DNA of 64,000 bases from Carettochelys insculpta (Eukaryota > Chordata > Testudines > Carettochelyidae): positions 13,626,001-13,690,000 of the forward strand of contig NC_134152.1 of NCBI RefSeq assembly GCF_033958435.1, read 5' to 3'. The notes beneath the pieces are model-generated. The model was not told the origin of the DNA. It made no database searches and saw only the letters and a list, made by a program, of their open reading frames with translations. Shown here piece by piece: positions 1 to 9,583 of this stretch. The position numbers and the translations under genes were made by a program. How positions within the stretch are numbered: position 1 is the stretch's first letter; every line of letters begins with the position of its first letter.

Positions 1-1121
1 TATTCTTCCATACTACAAGCCCAGTCACTGAATGGGAGATTCCACTACTTGATTAAATCTGTTCTACTATTTTCAAACACAGTGTCAGCTGGACAGAATG
101 ACAAGCAGGACAGATGATTGTATGCAACTGCATTGTTTTGTAATACATTGCCTAGCCTTCATGAAACCAATAGCCTGAGGTTCATGTTCAGCATAAGTGA
201 GTTATTTTGACATGCCTCTGCATGGAGATACAGTCAAAACTGGGTTGAGGATATAGCACAACATTTAAATCGTTTACACAGAAGCTGTTTGAGAAGAAAT
301 TCAAATAACATTCATGTCAAATTACTGTTTGTGGCATAAGCACTACTCTGCAAAGTTAGGATGCATCTCTGATTAGTGAGAATGCATGTAGCCAAAGGAA
401 CAGAATTATTTAGGAATAAGTACTGGAGAAATCTAGTATAAAGTGAGATTGTACTGCAGGTCAAGCTCTGCATTGCATCAGAGAGAGGAACAGAAACAGG
501 CAAGCAGACAAACAGTGCTAAGAATAGCACTTTTAACTCTTGCAGATATGGCAAAAAAAGACACTTACTAGCCAAGGTGAAGCTAAATAGCAACAGAGAG
601 GCAGTTGCTAATATGAGATTGATCCCTTTCTGCAAGCCTGTACCCATGCAAGCTATGAAATTCCCTATAACACCTAAGTAGAATTGTAACAAAACACAGC
701 ATTAAGTAATATTATTGGAGAGACTATGCGCAACAAGTCCTTTAAACTGCTTTTAAATGCAGAAATGTGAGAAATTTAAATCAGTATTTGATTGCTCATT
801 AAAGGAGGTCAGACAACTTTCCTTTACTGAATTCTGCTCTTTAGAAGCTGCAGTTATATTTCTAGATGTCACTGTTTTGTACAAATTGAAAGTGAAAGAC
901 TAACCAATAAAATACACTGGCAATGGTTACTGCACTCTGTGGTGAGCATCAATTTGTTATCTTGACTCAAGGTGTGCTGGTTATTTTGTTCAGAGTGGAT
1001 ATCTTCTTCGAAAGCTGAATTTGTGTCATCTGTTCACATTAATGCATCCAGGACTAGTCACCCAACTACTACTTTATTATAAACCTTATAATCAATGCTA
1101 ACGATACAACTGTGCAAGCAC
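1..1121. other. Unrecognised AT-rich stretch
   Basis: No repeat family or gene is recognised here, apart from the weak exon candidate at 569-673. The DNA is AT-rich, without TIRs, LTR ends or CR1 tails that I can see. It may be single-copy host sequence. Confidence 0.4.
569..673 (-). CDS. Possible host exon encoding a hydrophobic segment (weak)
   Basis: On the minus strand a 105-bp open segment is preceded by a pyrimidine-containing stretch ending TTCTACTTAG and followed by GTAAGTGTC, both good splice consensus matches. The open frame runs through both junctions (phase 2 in, phase 1 out) and encodes about 34 residues, including VIGNFIACMGTG and a long hydrophobic run ending LLLFSFTLA, so it could be a membrane-spanning exon. 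I do not recognise the protein family. The open frame continues to 312 beyond the splice donor, which could equally make it a chance ORF. No second exon is visible nearby. Treat as a hypothesis. Confidence 0.15.
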
Positions 1122-1345
1122 AGAAAAATAGAATTCAGGGTTTATATAGTAAGGAGTGGGTCAGGAAAATTAATTTTCCTTATCACTGGACCAGATAATC
1201 TTTCCTCTCACACACCTGTGCTCCCTGATATATAAATCCTGAATTCTGTTTTCTACTCCATTTTCAGCTGAAGAAGTAGGTTTTAAACACAAAAGCTCAT
1301 GACCTAACAATATTTTTAGTCTCTAAGTTGCCACAGAGCTGCTCA
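1122..1345 (+). repeat. Hairpin retroposon copy (inverted arms plus conserved tail)
   Basis: Arms at about 1122-1157 and 1219-1253 are inverted copies, sharing GAATTCAGG and TTTATATA blocks, with a small palindrome GGAAAATTAATTTTCC in the loop. Directly after the right arm comes a degenerate tail, CTGAAGAAGTAGGTTT ... AAAGCTCATGACCTAACAA ... TTAGTCTCTAAGTTGCCACAGA. The same tail is found at 7.86, 17.3, 30.65 and 49.85 kb. The arms-plus-tail layout resembles termini of Penelope-like elements, but this assignment is an inference. Confidence 0.5.
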
Positions 1346-1593
1346 TCATTAATTCAGGAGAATAGTTTTTCATTCAGATATGTCATGTGTTAGTGTGATT
1401 AACTAAAATTTCAGTAGAAGAGTTCAGATCATCTTGGCAATGGGGAAGTGCTATTGTTTTATTCCTTTTCATCCTCATCCACAGTAAATAGGATGAAAAT
1501 AAAGGAAACAAATTTCAACTGCATTCCCAAGATGCAGGTGTCTCTACTAAGTTATTTATAGAACAGGAAAATTCACATAATAGAAATGAAATG
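1346..1593. other. Unrecognised spacer
   Basis: AT-rich DNA between the hairpin repeat and the end of Gypsy-1. Nothing recognised. Confidence 0.4.
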
Positions 1594-2413
1594 TGTGGTG
1601 GGGTCTCCTGCCCCGCTCCATTCCCGAGGGCTCTTGCTTTGCCCTCAGGGCTCCGCAGCCTAATCCATATTTCTCTCACCAGGTCCCACAGCTTAGTCAA
1701 GCCTCAGTGGCATAGTCAAGGTTCACAGGCCTAGCAGCCTAGTCCATACAAATTGCCCCTGCGGTCAGGGCAGTGTGGTATAACAGCCAAAGTCAGTATG
1801 AATCACCCCCGTGGAAGGGGCAGTGCAGCCTAACAGCCAAAGTCAGGCCTCAGCGGCCCAGTCACAGTTCTCCCTGACTTAGGGTCACAAGGGGATGGGG
1901 GTAGGGGACTATGGGTCCTTCCACTTCACCAAGCTCCAGCCCAGGGGCAATGTTGGTGGTGGACATGCGATCCCAGCCACCAGCTCATCAGGGATCCTTA
2001 ACACGACACACTGAATTCACAGCATGGGCCCTTCTGGTTCCCTGCCCTGGGCTACTTCCTACTCTGCTCTGGATGCGATGGGCCAGCCTGGCTCTGTCTG
2101 CGTCTCCCCAGGTTGCTGCTGCTGCTGCTGCTGCGACTGCTGCTCCATGCGCTGTTGCCACTGTGGTTGCTGTCTCTGCTGCTGCGATTGCTTCTCAGGC
2201 AATCGCGGCTCTATCTCTGGCAAATGTTGCCCCCACACTGCGACAAGAACTCCTGTTTCCTGCATGACCAGCCCAAACTGACTGGCTTCCCTGGCCTTTA
2301 TACCTGGGCTGCAGATGGCGCACACTAATCAGGGCTTTGGGGGCGGGGTGTTTTCCATCCAACAGGCCTGGGTCCCACCCCCTGGTCAGTGGGGGTTTGG
2401 TACACCCCGTCAC
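1594..2413 (-). repeat. Gypsy-1 3' LTR
   Basis: Shares ordered blocks with 6115-6961: GTTCACAGGCCTAGCAGCC, AGGGTCACAAGG, CATGGGCCCTTC, GCTACTTCCTAC, and GGTACACCC near its outer end. It includes an imperfect CTG/CAG tract at about 2111-2200, which makes an open frame rich in glutamine on the minus strand (2059-2325). That frame is not a gene. The low end reads TGTGGTGGGG in plus orientation. Confidence 0.7.
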
Positions 2414-2553
2414 TCACCCTCTTGTTAAGAGCGGTTCCCCATGTTGCTCTCCTCCCACTGTCAGGGTTGAGGCAGGGGAAAATAATCAGCATTTATGTGC
2501 ACCTTTCCTGTGGGATGCACCACTTGAAATGCATATGGCTGCATGGACAAATA

Positions 2554-2880
2554 TCAGTGCCTGATCCACGCATTTGAGTCTTTCACCGTGAGTAGCCATG
2601 TAAGTGGTGCATGGTCTGTCACTAAGGTGAAAGAATTGCCTAGCAGGTAATACCAAAGGGCTTCAATGGCCCGTTTTACTGCCAATGCCTCCCTTTCTAC
2701 TGTGCAGTACTTGGTCTTGTGGGGGAATGGCTTGTGGCTTAAATAGAAGATAGGGGGCTGTGCATCATCTACATCCTGGGCCAGCACAGCACCCAGGCCT
2801 ATCTCCAAGGAGTCCATCTGCAGGACAAATGGACTGTCAAAATCTGGCTGGGCGAGGACAGGCTCTCAGGTTAGTTTCTT
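2554..2880 (-). pseudogene. Gypsy-1 RNase H domain
   Basis: RNase H cuts the RNA strand of the RNA/DNA hybrid during reverse transcription. The frame at 2817-2554 shows the expected landmarks in order: the first acidic block as MDSLEIGLGAVLAQ, the glutamate block in TVEREALAVKRAIEALWYY, and the third acidic block in LVTDHAPLTWLL. This is the usual order for Gypsy RNase H. It sits at the 3' end of pol, between RT and the 3' LTR, as expected if integrase has been moved ahead of RT. The segment joining it to RT (about 2880-3080) is broken by stops. Domain identity is clear; activity is not expected. Confidence 0.8.
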
Positions 2881-2999
2881 CCTGCAGTGCTTGAAACACT
2901 GCCTCATATCACTCCAACCACTCCCCTCTTCAGGGTTGTTGTTTCGTACTCAGATCAATCAGCAGCACCACTAGGGTGGAAAAGTTAGGGACGAACCAA

Positions 3000-3900
3000 T
3001 GATAATACCCCACCAGACCCAGGAAACTTTGTTCCTTGTGCTTTGTGGTTGGCATGGGGTAGTCCCAGAGGGCCTACACTTTGTCAATCAGGGGCCTCAC
3101 CTTCCCCTTTCCCACCATACATCCTAAGTCCGTCACCTCTCGGTGGCCCAAGTGACACTTGGCAGGGTTCACAGCCAGCCTTCCCCAGGGCACTTAACCC
3201 TTGCACCACCTGGCAAAGGTGCTCTTTCCATGTCCCACTGTACACAGTGATGTCTGTATAGGTGGCCGAATACCCATCATATAGCATGGCTCATAAGGCG
3301 CTGAAACATGGCCACTGCCCCATGAAGCCCAAAAGGCATCATTGTAAATTGGTATAATTCAAATGGGGTTGGGAATGCTGTCTTTTATTGTGCCAGTATC
3401 CCTTTGTGAGGTCTAGAGTCAAGATGAGTTCAGCCCATCCGAACCATTCCAGCACCTAGGGCATGGAGTAAGTGTCGAAACTCAAGATGACATTTACTTC
3501 ACGAAAATCAACACAGCCCATCACTGTCCTGTCTGGTTTGGGAACAATGGGGCTGTGCCATTCACTTTTAAACTCCTCAACCACCCCCAGTACCAGCATT
3601 TTATCCAGCTCCTCCCTAATGGTGCCCCACATCTTCCTGGGGAGGGGATGGTCGTTATCTCTTACCTTTTGGCCCAGAGTGGTAACAATGTGATGCCTGG
3701 CTAACTTGGTCCTCCCTGGCTTATCCAACAAGACCTGTGGAAATTGGGCAATCAGCTCCTGCAGCTGTTTTTGTTGTCCCCACTCTAAGTTGGGTCCAAG
3801 GTCTACCAGCTGGGGTTCTGGTGTCTCTCTGGCCTATGGCCCGAGTTCTGGCTCTGGGGGTGGGGTGGAGGTTGAGAGGAAATAATCATGGCCTCCCATT
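3000..3900 (-). pseudogene. Gypsy-1 reverse transcriptase
   Basis: The intact part (3731-3456) carries the Gypsy RT entry region: HHIVTTLGQKVRDNDHPLPR, then EELDKMLVLGVVEEF, SEWHSPIVPKPDRT and CVDFREVN. Further along the minus strand, in other frames, ELILTLDLTKGYW and the catalytic loop region ATYTDITVYS follow. The usual YxDD catalytic pair is reduced here to a single aspartate (YTD), so the enzyme would be inactive even without the frameshifts. RT lies immediately downstream of integrase and upstream of RNase H. The frame is broken at about 3440, 3290 and 3080. Confidence 0.8.
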
Positions 3901-3921
3901 CCTTTCAAGCCTTTAAGAGGG

Positions 3922-5060
3922 TCACATGATAAACACGGGTCTCTCTGCTTCATAATCTATGGGTCCCACTCTGCGGGTCACTTCAAATGGGACCTGCCAT
4001 TTTGCCAGCAACTTGGATTTGGCGGAAGGCAGTAAAAGCAGCACCCAATCCCTGAGTTGGAAGGTTTTTTTCTTTGCTCTCCAGTTATAATTTTGTGCCT
4101 GGTCTTCTTGGGTTTTCTGCAAGTTGTCATGGGCCAACTGGCTCAGTTCCTTTAGCTGCTTCCTCAGCTGTAGGATACAGTGGACCGACCCCATGGTACA
4201 GGTCTCTTGCTCTTCCCATGACTCCTTTACCAGGTCCAAGATCCCCCGTGGGTGCTGTCCATACAGCAGTTTGAAGGGGGACAACCCAGTGGAGGCCTGG
4301 GGCACCGCTCTCACCACAAAAAGGAGGGCTGATAACCATCTGTCCCACAGCTGTGGGTCTTCTTCCATGAACTTATTCAACGTGGCTTTAAGGATCCTAT
4401 TAAAATGCTTGACCAACCCATCTGTCTGCAGGTGGTAGACGGAGGTCTTCAGGGAGTGAATATTCAGTAGGTCACACAGCTTGGAAGTCAGGTTGGGCCC
4501 TTGGTCCATCAGGATCTCTTTAAAGAATCCAACCCTCATGAACACTTTCAGGAGTTCATCAGTGATGGCCCAAGTTGTTGTGACTCACAGTGGGATCACC
4601 TCTGGATAGCAGATGGTGTAGTCAGTAATAACCCGGATATACTTATTTCCAGTCACACTTCACCCCAGTGGGCCCACCGAGACCAAGCCTATCCATTCAA
4701 ATGGTACCCCCCACCACTGGTAATTGCACCAACAGTGCCCATGAGACCACCATTGGGCTAGTCTTCTAGGCACTTGGAGCACAAGGCACAGTAATTGCTG
4801 ACCTTTCAATGGCTTCCCAGCCAGAAGAACCACCGGCTCACCTGATGTAGCATCTTCTCCCTGCCCAAGTGTCCTGCACAGGGTACCGCATGAGCTAGTT
4901 GAAGTAGCACACTCCTGAATTGCTGGGGTACCAGTAGCTGGAAAATATCCTCCTTTATTTGGGGATCCTTCATCAGCCTATATAGCAGGTCATTCCGGAT
5001 CTTGAACCAGGGTCCCTGAGTGCTGTATTGTCACTGGGCCTTCTCTGGACGGGGTTCTCC
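3922..5060 (-). pseudogene. Gypsy-1 integrase
   Basis: The open part is 4545-3922 (about 207 codons). The integrase core is visible: a first acidic block upstream in another frame (KYIRVITDYTICYPE, about 4640-4600), the second in ILMDQGPNLTSKL, and SVYHLQTDGLVKHFNRILK, where the catalytic glutamate expected after DGLV is a lysine. A C-terminal region follows, with NYNWRAKKKTFQLRDWVLLL and FEVTRRVGPIDYE, typical of the Gypsy GPY/F module. The zinc-binding N-terminus at about 4760-5060 is degenerate. The domain precedes RT in transcription order, the key oddity of this element. Confidence 0.85.
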
Positions 5061-5429
5061 TGCCTGCTCCTAGGCCTGGTTGAGGGTCATATTATTACTT
5101 TGTTCCTCTAGGAAACCCCTTCTAGTCTGATTCCCTTTTGCTGGAGGTCAATAGGCAGGGTTGTCCCTTGGGCCTGCGTTTCTGCCCCACTGGGGTCTCC
5201 TGAGATTCCCTCTCTGGGGGCCTCCCTAGGCTCTCAGCCAGACAACATGGTCTGCCTAGGGTAGGGTTTCCTCCCTTGACAGATCCTTGGACCCTCACTT
5301 TTCAGGAGGTCTCCAAAGTGGCGCCAGTCTTGGCCTAGCACCACCAGGTATGCTAGCTTTGGGACCACTACACGGTCCAGCATTGCTCATGGGCTCCCAC
5401 TGCCAGCAACACCACAGTTGTGGGCTACG

Positions 5430-5785
5430 CCCTCACATCCCCTTCTGTAACCTGAAACTGCACCATTGTGTGAGCCCTGTGGTCAGTCCCTCTTGGATCA
5501 GGGTTTGGTTACACCCTGCAGCCACCACAGCCAAGGTCTCCATCCCATCTACCCTAACTGGAACCACTATCCTAGAGTGGTCCCTATTCCGGGCTTGGGA
5601 CCAGCCACCATTACCTGCCCAAAACCACAGTTCATGAATGGGCAATCCTGCTTGAAGTGGCCTTCCTGGCCACACTCATAGCAGCAGCAACTGCTCAGAC
5701 AAATGAGGGCTCCCGGGGAGGAGTTCATTGCCCTCGGGGTGGGTCCATCTCCTCCCATCCTGGAGCTTCCCAGCAGGTCCCTCAT
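5430..5785 (-). pseudogene. Gypsy-1 nucleocapsid zinc knuckle and protease
   Basis: Minus-strand frames contain a CCHC knuckle, CYECGQEGHFKQDCP (C-x2-C-x4-H-x4-C), the RNA-binding end of gag. It is followed at once by a retroviral-type aspartic protease segment: IVVPVRVDGMETLAVVAAGC. The active-site triplet, normally D-S/T-G, reads A-A-G here, so the protease is dead. The position between the capsid region and integrase fits gag-pol order PR-IN-RT-RH. Confidence 0.75.
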
Positions 5786-5884
5786 GCGGGGCTGCTCTTA
5801 CAAGGCCATGCAAGTACCTTTTAGTGGTCTGGTCTGGCATCCCACTTGTCCCCTTATCCAGAATTCCTGGGCCATGTGGTGGTC

Positions 5885-6060
5885 ATGGTTCAGCTCTTGG
5901 AAGCTCTTCCCCCACCATATAATCCTCCATCAGGCAACAGCACAGGCCAGGGTCTCGGTTCAGTGCCACTGTACCCACTCCTGCGCCCCTGGGGGTAGGA
6001 CTTTAACAAACTGCTCCAGGGCTACTAGTTCCGCCACCTGAGCTGTTGCCCTCCAGTCCA
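5885..6060 (-). pseudogene. Gypsy-1 SCAN-like capsid segment
   Basis: Minus-strand translation from about 6050 to 5885 gives ELVALEQFVKVLPPGAQEW, then VQWH, a stop and ETLACAVA. This is the helical core pattern of the vertebrate SCAN domain (LEQF ... LP ... W), which is believed to derive from the capsid C-terminal domain of Gmr1-like retrotransposons. The equivalent segment in Gypsy-2 (47390-47700) is clearer. It lies just upstream of the zinc knuckle, as in a gag polyprotein. A stop codon and frameshifts are present. Confidence 0.65.
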
Positions 6061-6114
6061 GCTCCAGGCATCACCAGCACTGTTCCCAGACCCTCGGGAC
6101 CACCACCCGGGGCC

Positions 6115-6961
6115 TCACCAAGGTTCACAGGCCTAGCAGCCTAGTCAGTTCAAATGGCCCCTGCAGTTGGGTCAGTGCGGCCTAACAGCCAAAGTCAGGC
6201 CTCAGTGGCCTAGTCCCAATTCACAGGCTTAACAGGTCTGTGGCTGCTGGACCAACTATACATTCAAAATAATGGGGTCTAAATTAGCTGTAAGCACTCA
6301 AAGACATCTTTACTTGCATATCCTGTCTAGGCTTCCTTCAGGAGCAAGAGTTAGCTGGCAGATATCAGCCACTGTGGGCCCTGGGGCAAAGTGTAGGAGG
6401 GGCTTGCTCTGCACCCCTCCAGAAGGGGCAGGGCTCAGTGCAGATGGGGCAATCAGTCCTCAGTTCCACCCATCTACAGTGTCCCATCCCCAGCACTCAA
6501 AGCAGTGTGGAGTGGCTTTCTGGCACTCTGGCAGCAATTCTTTGGCACAGTTCTCCCTGACTTAGGGTCACAAGGAGGTGGGGGTAGGGGAGCTTGGGCC
6601 CTCCTGCTCCACCAAGCTCCAGCCCAGGGACCCTGTTGGTGGTGGATGTGTGACCCCAGACACCAGCTCAGCAGGGATCCTTAACAAAAGATGCTGAGCT
6701 CACAGCATGGGCCCTTCCGGCTCCCTGCCCTGGACTACTTCCTACCCTGCTCTGGATGCAACAGGCCTTCCTGGCTCTATCTGCATTTTCCTGGGTTGCT
6801 GCTGCGGCGGCGGCTGCAGCTGCTCCTCAGGCAGTCGTAGGTCCATACTGGGGCAAGAGCTCCCGCTCCCAGAGTGTCCAGCAAGGTCTTGGGTCAGGTC
6901 CTTTTCCACCCAACAAGCCCCCACCCCATTGGTCAGTGTGGAGTTGGTACACCCTGTCACA
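6115..6961 (-). repeat. Gypsy-1 5' LTR with a ~330-bp extra segment
   Basis: Matches the 1.6-2.4 kb LTR. Its outer end on the minus strand reads TGTGACAGGGTGTACC, the same start as the Gypsy-2 LTRs (TGTGACAGGG). About 6225-6550 has no counterpart in the other LTR: the flanking blocks CCTAGTCC and CACAGTTCTCCCTGACTTAG are adjacent in the downstream LTR. Part of the extra piece (6246-6352) recurs inverted at 7971-8077. Confidence 0.7.
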
Positions 6962-7039
6962 TACTGTAAATGGCCAGTTATCCATCTGCTGCGTATCATA
7001 ACTGACTATGTGGAAACTGACCTTGCTTGGTTCTAGGAA

Positions 7040-7393
7040 ATGGGGTTCCAGACAAGCCACTCTATGGATTCTCTTGTTTCTGTGGTTCTATTTACCCCCA
7101 AAATTGGTTATACCTCAGTGATTATGGCTCTGAAAACAGGAAAATCAAATTGTAAAACAGTGAACGGGCACAAATCGGACATCGGTAATCTGAATACACA
7201 TAAACCTGTCAGTAAGCATTTCAGTCAAGCAGGCCATAGCATCCAAGACTTGAAAGCCTGTATTCTAAAACAAAGAGACTTTAACACCAGATTACAAAGG
7301 GAGACATATGAATTGGAGTTCATTCTCGAGTACGACAGCTTACACATCAGACTGAACAAAGCTAGCACACAAAGACAAGTTCCCCATTTTTGA
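7040..7393 (+). pseudogene. GIY-YIG-like endonuclease C-terminus, Penelope-like element fragment
   Basis: The open frame has an unrelated-looking start (to about 7130), then TVNGHKSDIGNL, PVSKHFSQAGHSIQDLKACI, RETYELEFILEYDSL and a terminal LNK. The order NGH-HF-GHS-E-L..LNK is what I know from GIY-YIG nuclease domains at the C-terminus of Penelope-like retroelements. The GIY and YIG strands themselves are missing, so only the second half of the domain is left and it cannot be active. A TIR element (7441-7716) and a conserved retroposon tail (7855-7945) follow in the same orientation; the tail could be this element's own 3' UTR. The start codon is not meaningful. Confidence 0.5.
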
Positions 7394-7440
7394 TATTTGT
7401 AGTGATCTAAGGCAGCCCACTTAACTTGATAAACACTTGG

Positions 7441-7716
7441 GCTGTGTCTACAATAGCTCCCAACTTCGAGGGGAGCATGACATGTAGGGAGATTATTTGG
7501 AGGAGTAAAGGGATGTTGAGGTAACCCAGGCACTTGAAAGTACCAGCGGGTTAGCTGCAGCTACACGCAAGCCAGCAGTTTGAAGTTTAACACTCCGAAG
7601 TTGCTGTGGGGGAGAATTAGCTTAATGAAGTGCTGCATATGCACTGCAGCAGTTCGTTAATAATCTCCCAACACCCAATCTACCATGCTCCCTTCGAAGT
7701 TAGTGTAGACATGGCC
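7441..7716. mobile_element. Short TIR element (MITE), TSD TTG
   Basis: Begins GGCTGTGTCTACAATAGC and ends AGTGTAGACATGGCC, imperfect inverted termini. TTG is duplicated on both sides (7438-7440 and 7717-7719). The inside has paired TTCGA blocks near both ends and no coding sequence. The 276-bp length, shared termini and 3-bp duplication fit a non-autonomous PIF/Harbinger-type element. Confidence 0.8.
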
Positions 7717-7854
7717 TTGCAATAAGTAATTTTCTTCCCTCTTTCCCCTCTCCTTCTGTCCTATGTAGCTGATTTGTCAGTTTTTATTTCTTTTTTCCCC
7801 TACCTTTATGTTAAATTCTCTTCATCTCAGTTTTCACTTATCAGAATTTTTTAG

Positions 7855-7946
7855 ATCTGAAGAAGTGGGTCTGTCTCAAGACAGCTCATCACACTATTAA
7901 TTATTTTGTTAGCCTTTAAAGTGCTACAGGACTGCTTTTTTGTTTA
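7855..7946 (+). repeat. Conserved retroposon tail copy
   Basis: Contains CTGAAGAAGTGGGTCTGTCT, GCTCATCACAC, TTGTTAGCCTTTAAAGTGC and ACAGGACTGCTTTTTT. Closely related to 30660-30745 and more distantly to 1268-1345, 17308-17392 and 49839-49881. It stands downstream of the GIY-YIG fragment, once the 7441-7716 insert is subtracted. Confidence 0.65.
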
Positions 7947-8076
7947 AAAATATAGGAGCTGTTTTAACGTTTGTTCCTGAAGGAAGCCTAGACAGGATAT
8001 GCACGTAAAGATGTCTTTGAGTGCTTACAGCTAAGTTAGACCCCATTATTTTGAATGTACAGTTGGTCCAGCAGCC

Positions 8077-9476
8077 ATGGACCCTCAGCAGAAGTAGCAG
8101 CAGCACCTGGAAGACTTCCCGGTTGTCACCCAGGCAGCAAGTGCCCTGCTAGGTGCTGTACAGGAGGCTGCCCAGCAGCTCCTGGCAGGGGAGTCTTCCC
8201 CAGTGGGAGACTGGGACACCCCCGACCACTGGACCCCCCCACTCCTCCCCTGCTGGGTGCTCCGCTGTCTCTGGAGCTACCCCACCAGCTCAGAGTGGTG
8301 GGAGCAGCTGGTCATGGGGGACTGGGACGACAACATGTGGCTGCAGAACTTCCGCATGCACCAGCAGACCTTCCTGGAGCTCTGTCAGTGGCTCATCCCC
8401 TCAGTGAGGCATCAGGACACCCGGATGCGGCGCGCCCTCCCAGTGGAGAAGAGGGTTGCAATAGCTGTCTGGAAACTGGCCACTCCAGACAGCTACCGCT
8501 CTGTGGGACACCATTTTGGAGTGCAAAAGGCCGCGGTTGAGGCCATTGTCATGGAGGTAAGGAGGCCTGGGCATGCACCCATGGGGGGGGGGGGCCATGG
8601 AGGGTGTAGGAACAGGGAGGGAGGAGGCTGGGGAGGGAGGGGCCGGGCAGGGGGGTGTCCAGGAGGGGGGCGCCTGGGAAGGAGGGGCTAGGTGGGGGTG
8701 TGTCCAGGAGGTGGGTGCCTGGGAGGGAGGGGCTGGGGGACTGGGGGAACCCTGCACACCCTTATGGGCACTCGTGGCCCCTCGCCACAGGTGGTCCATG
8801 CTCTCAATGCCTTGCTGCTCCAGAGGGTCATCCAAGTCGGAGACCTGGACATGTCCATTGCAAGATTCACTGCCATTGGGTTCCTGAACAGCTTTGGGGC
8901 CCTAGATGGGACCCATATCCCCATCCGCGCCCCAGGACCACAGCAGGGGACGATACATAAACTGCAGGGGCTACCACTCTGTGGTCCTGCAGGCCATGGT
9001 GGACAGCAGGGGAAGTTTCCAAGATGTCTTTATGGGCTGGCCTGGCTGTGCATACGACACCTGTGTCTTCCGGAATTTGGGCCGGTGCCGCCGGTCGGAG
9101 GTGGGGACAACATCCCCCAGAGGGAGATCACTCTGGGGGACACCACTGTGCCCCTCTGCCTTGTGGCAGATGTGGCCTACCCCCTCCAGCCCTGACTCAT
9201 GCACCCATACACCTCAATGCCAGTGAGGAGCAGTTCAATGGTCGCTTGAACCATGCCCGCCAGGTGGTGGAGAGGACCTTCCGCCGCTTGAAAGGCCGGT
9301 GGTGGTACCTCCTCGCCTGCCTGGGCATCGATCTCCAGAAGGTCCCCCAGGTTGTGGGCATGTGCTGCACACTCCACTACATCATCAAGAGCAAGGGGGA
9401 AGCCTTTGTCCAGGGGTGGGCAGTTGACACTGGCATGGGCGTCCCCCAGCGAGCCGCCGCACCCAATCTCTAGGCC
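8077..9476 (+). pseudogene. Harbinger-1 transposase (two exons, frameshifted)
   Basis: A DDE-type transposase that would cut and paste the element. Exon 1 (to 8556) encodes an N-terminal helical region with MHQQTFLELCQWLIP, VEKRVAIAVWKLATP and SYRSVGHHFGVQKAAVEAIV. A canonical GT-AG intron, 8557-8790, keeps phase. Exon 2 has the catalytic blocks: FGALDGTHIPI (first Asp), GCAYDTCVFRNLG (second Asp) and VVERTFRRLKGRWW (Glu), so the triad is still visible. The frame is lost at about 8960, about 9090 and at a stop near 9196, then reopens to 9476. An in-frame TAG soon after the ATG at 8077 suggests a damaged 5' end. The family match (HARBI1/DDE_4 type) is strong; function is lost. Confidence 0.9.
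8622..8750 (+). repeat. G-rich minisatellite inside the transposase intron
   Basis: Degenerate repeats of a unit like GTGTCCAGGAGG...CGCCTGGGA..GGAGGGGCT, two to three copies, inside the intron 8557-8790. It generates long spurious open frames on both strands that are not genes. Confidence 0.7.
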
Positions 9477-9583
9477 CACCAGGAGGGAGTACAGGTCTGC
9501 GAGGCCCTGTGGGCCCATGTTGATCAGGGTGCCCCCTGAGCACCTCCCTGGCCATCCGCAGTAGGCCTTCCGCACACCGCCCC

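Larger units (their letters stand above)
1594..6961 (-). mobile_element. Gypsy-1: Gmr1-like Ty3/Gypsy LTR retrotransposon, decayed
   Basis: A minus-strand element with two related LTRs (6115-6961 upstream, 1594-2413 downstream in its own direction). Reading along the minus strand the order is SCAN-like capsid segment, CCHC zinc knuckle, protease, integrase, RT, RNase H. Integrase before RT is unusual for Gypsy and is the known arrangement of Gmr1-like elements. All reading frames contain stops or frameshifts, so it cannot be autonomous now. The gag start and primer-binding region seem deleted, because capsid sequence begins almost at the 5' LTR edge. No target duplication was found (flanks TACTG and AAATG differ). 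Confidence 0.85.
6246..8077. repeat. Long-spaced inverted repeat (arms 6246-6352 and 7971-8077)
   Basis: The two ~107-bp arms are near-identical reverse complements; shared blocks include GTAAGCACTCAAAGACATC and its complement, and AATAATGGGGTC. The left arm lies in the extra segment of the Gypsy-1 5' LTR. The right arm abuts the Harbinger coding region at 8077. The family of the repeated piece is not recognised. Confidence 0.75.

Noticed and set aside
2059..2325. Glutamine-rich open frame on the minus strand
   Set aside because: It is the CTG/CAG tract of a Gypsy LTR; the matching region of the other LTR (6742-6999) encodes something different, so it is not a conserved protein.
1594..6961. 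Domain order of Gypsy-1 explained as two overlapping broken elements
   Set aside because: Gypsy-2 shows the same order independently, including an unbroken protease-to-integrase frame.
8401..8960. Long proline/glycine-rich frames on both strands
   Set aside because: They read through the G-rich repeats of the transposase intron in non-coding frames.
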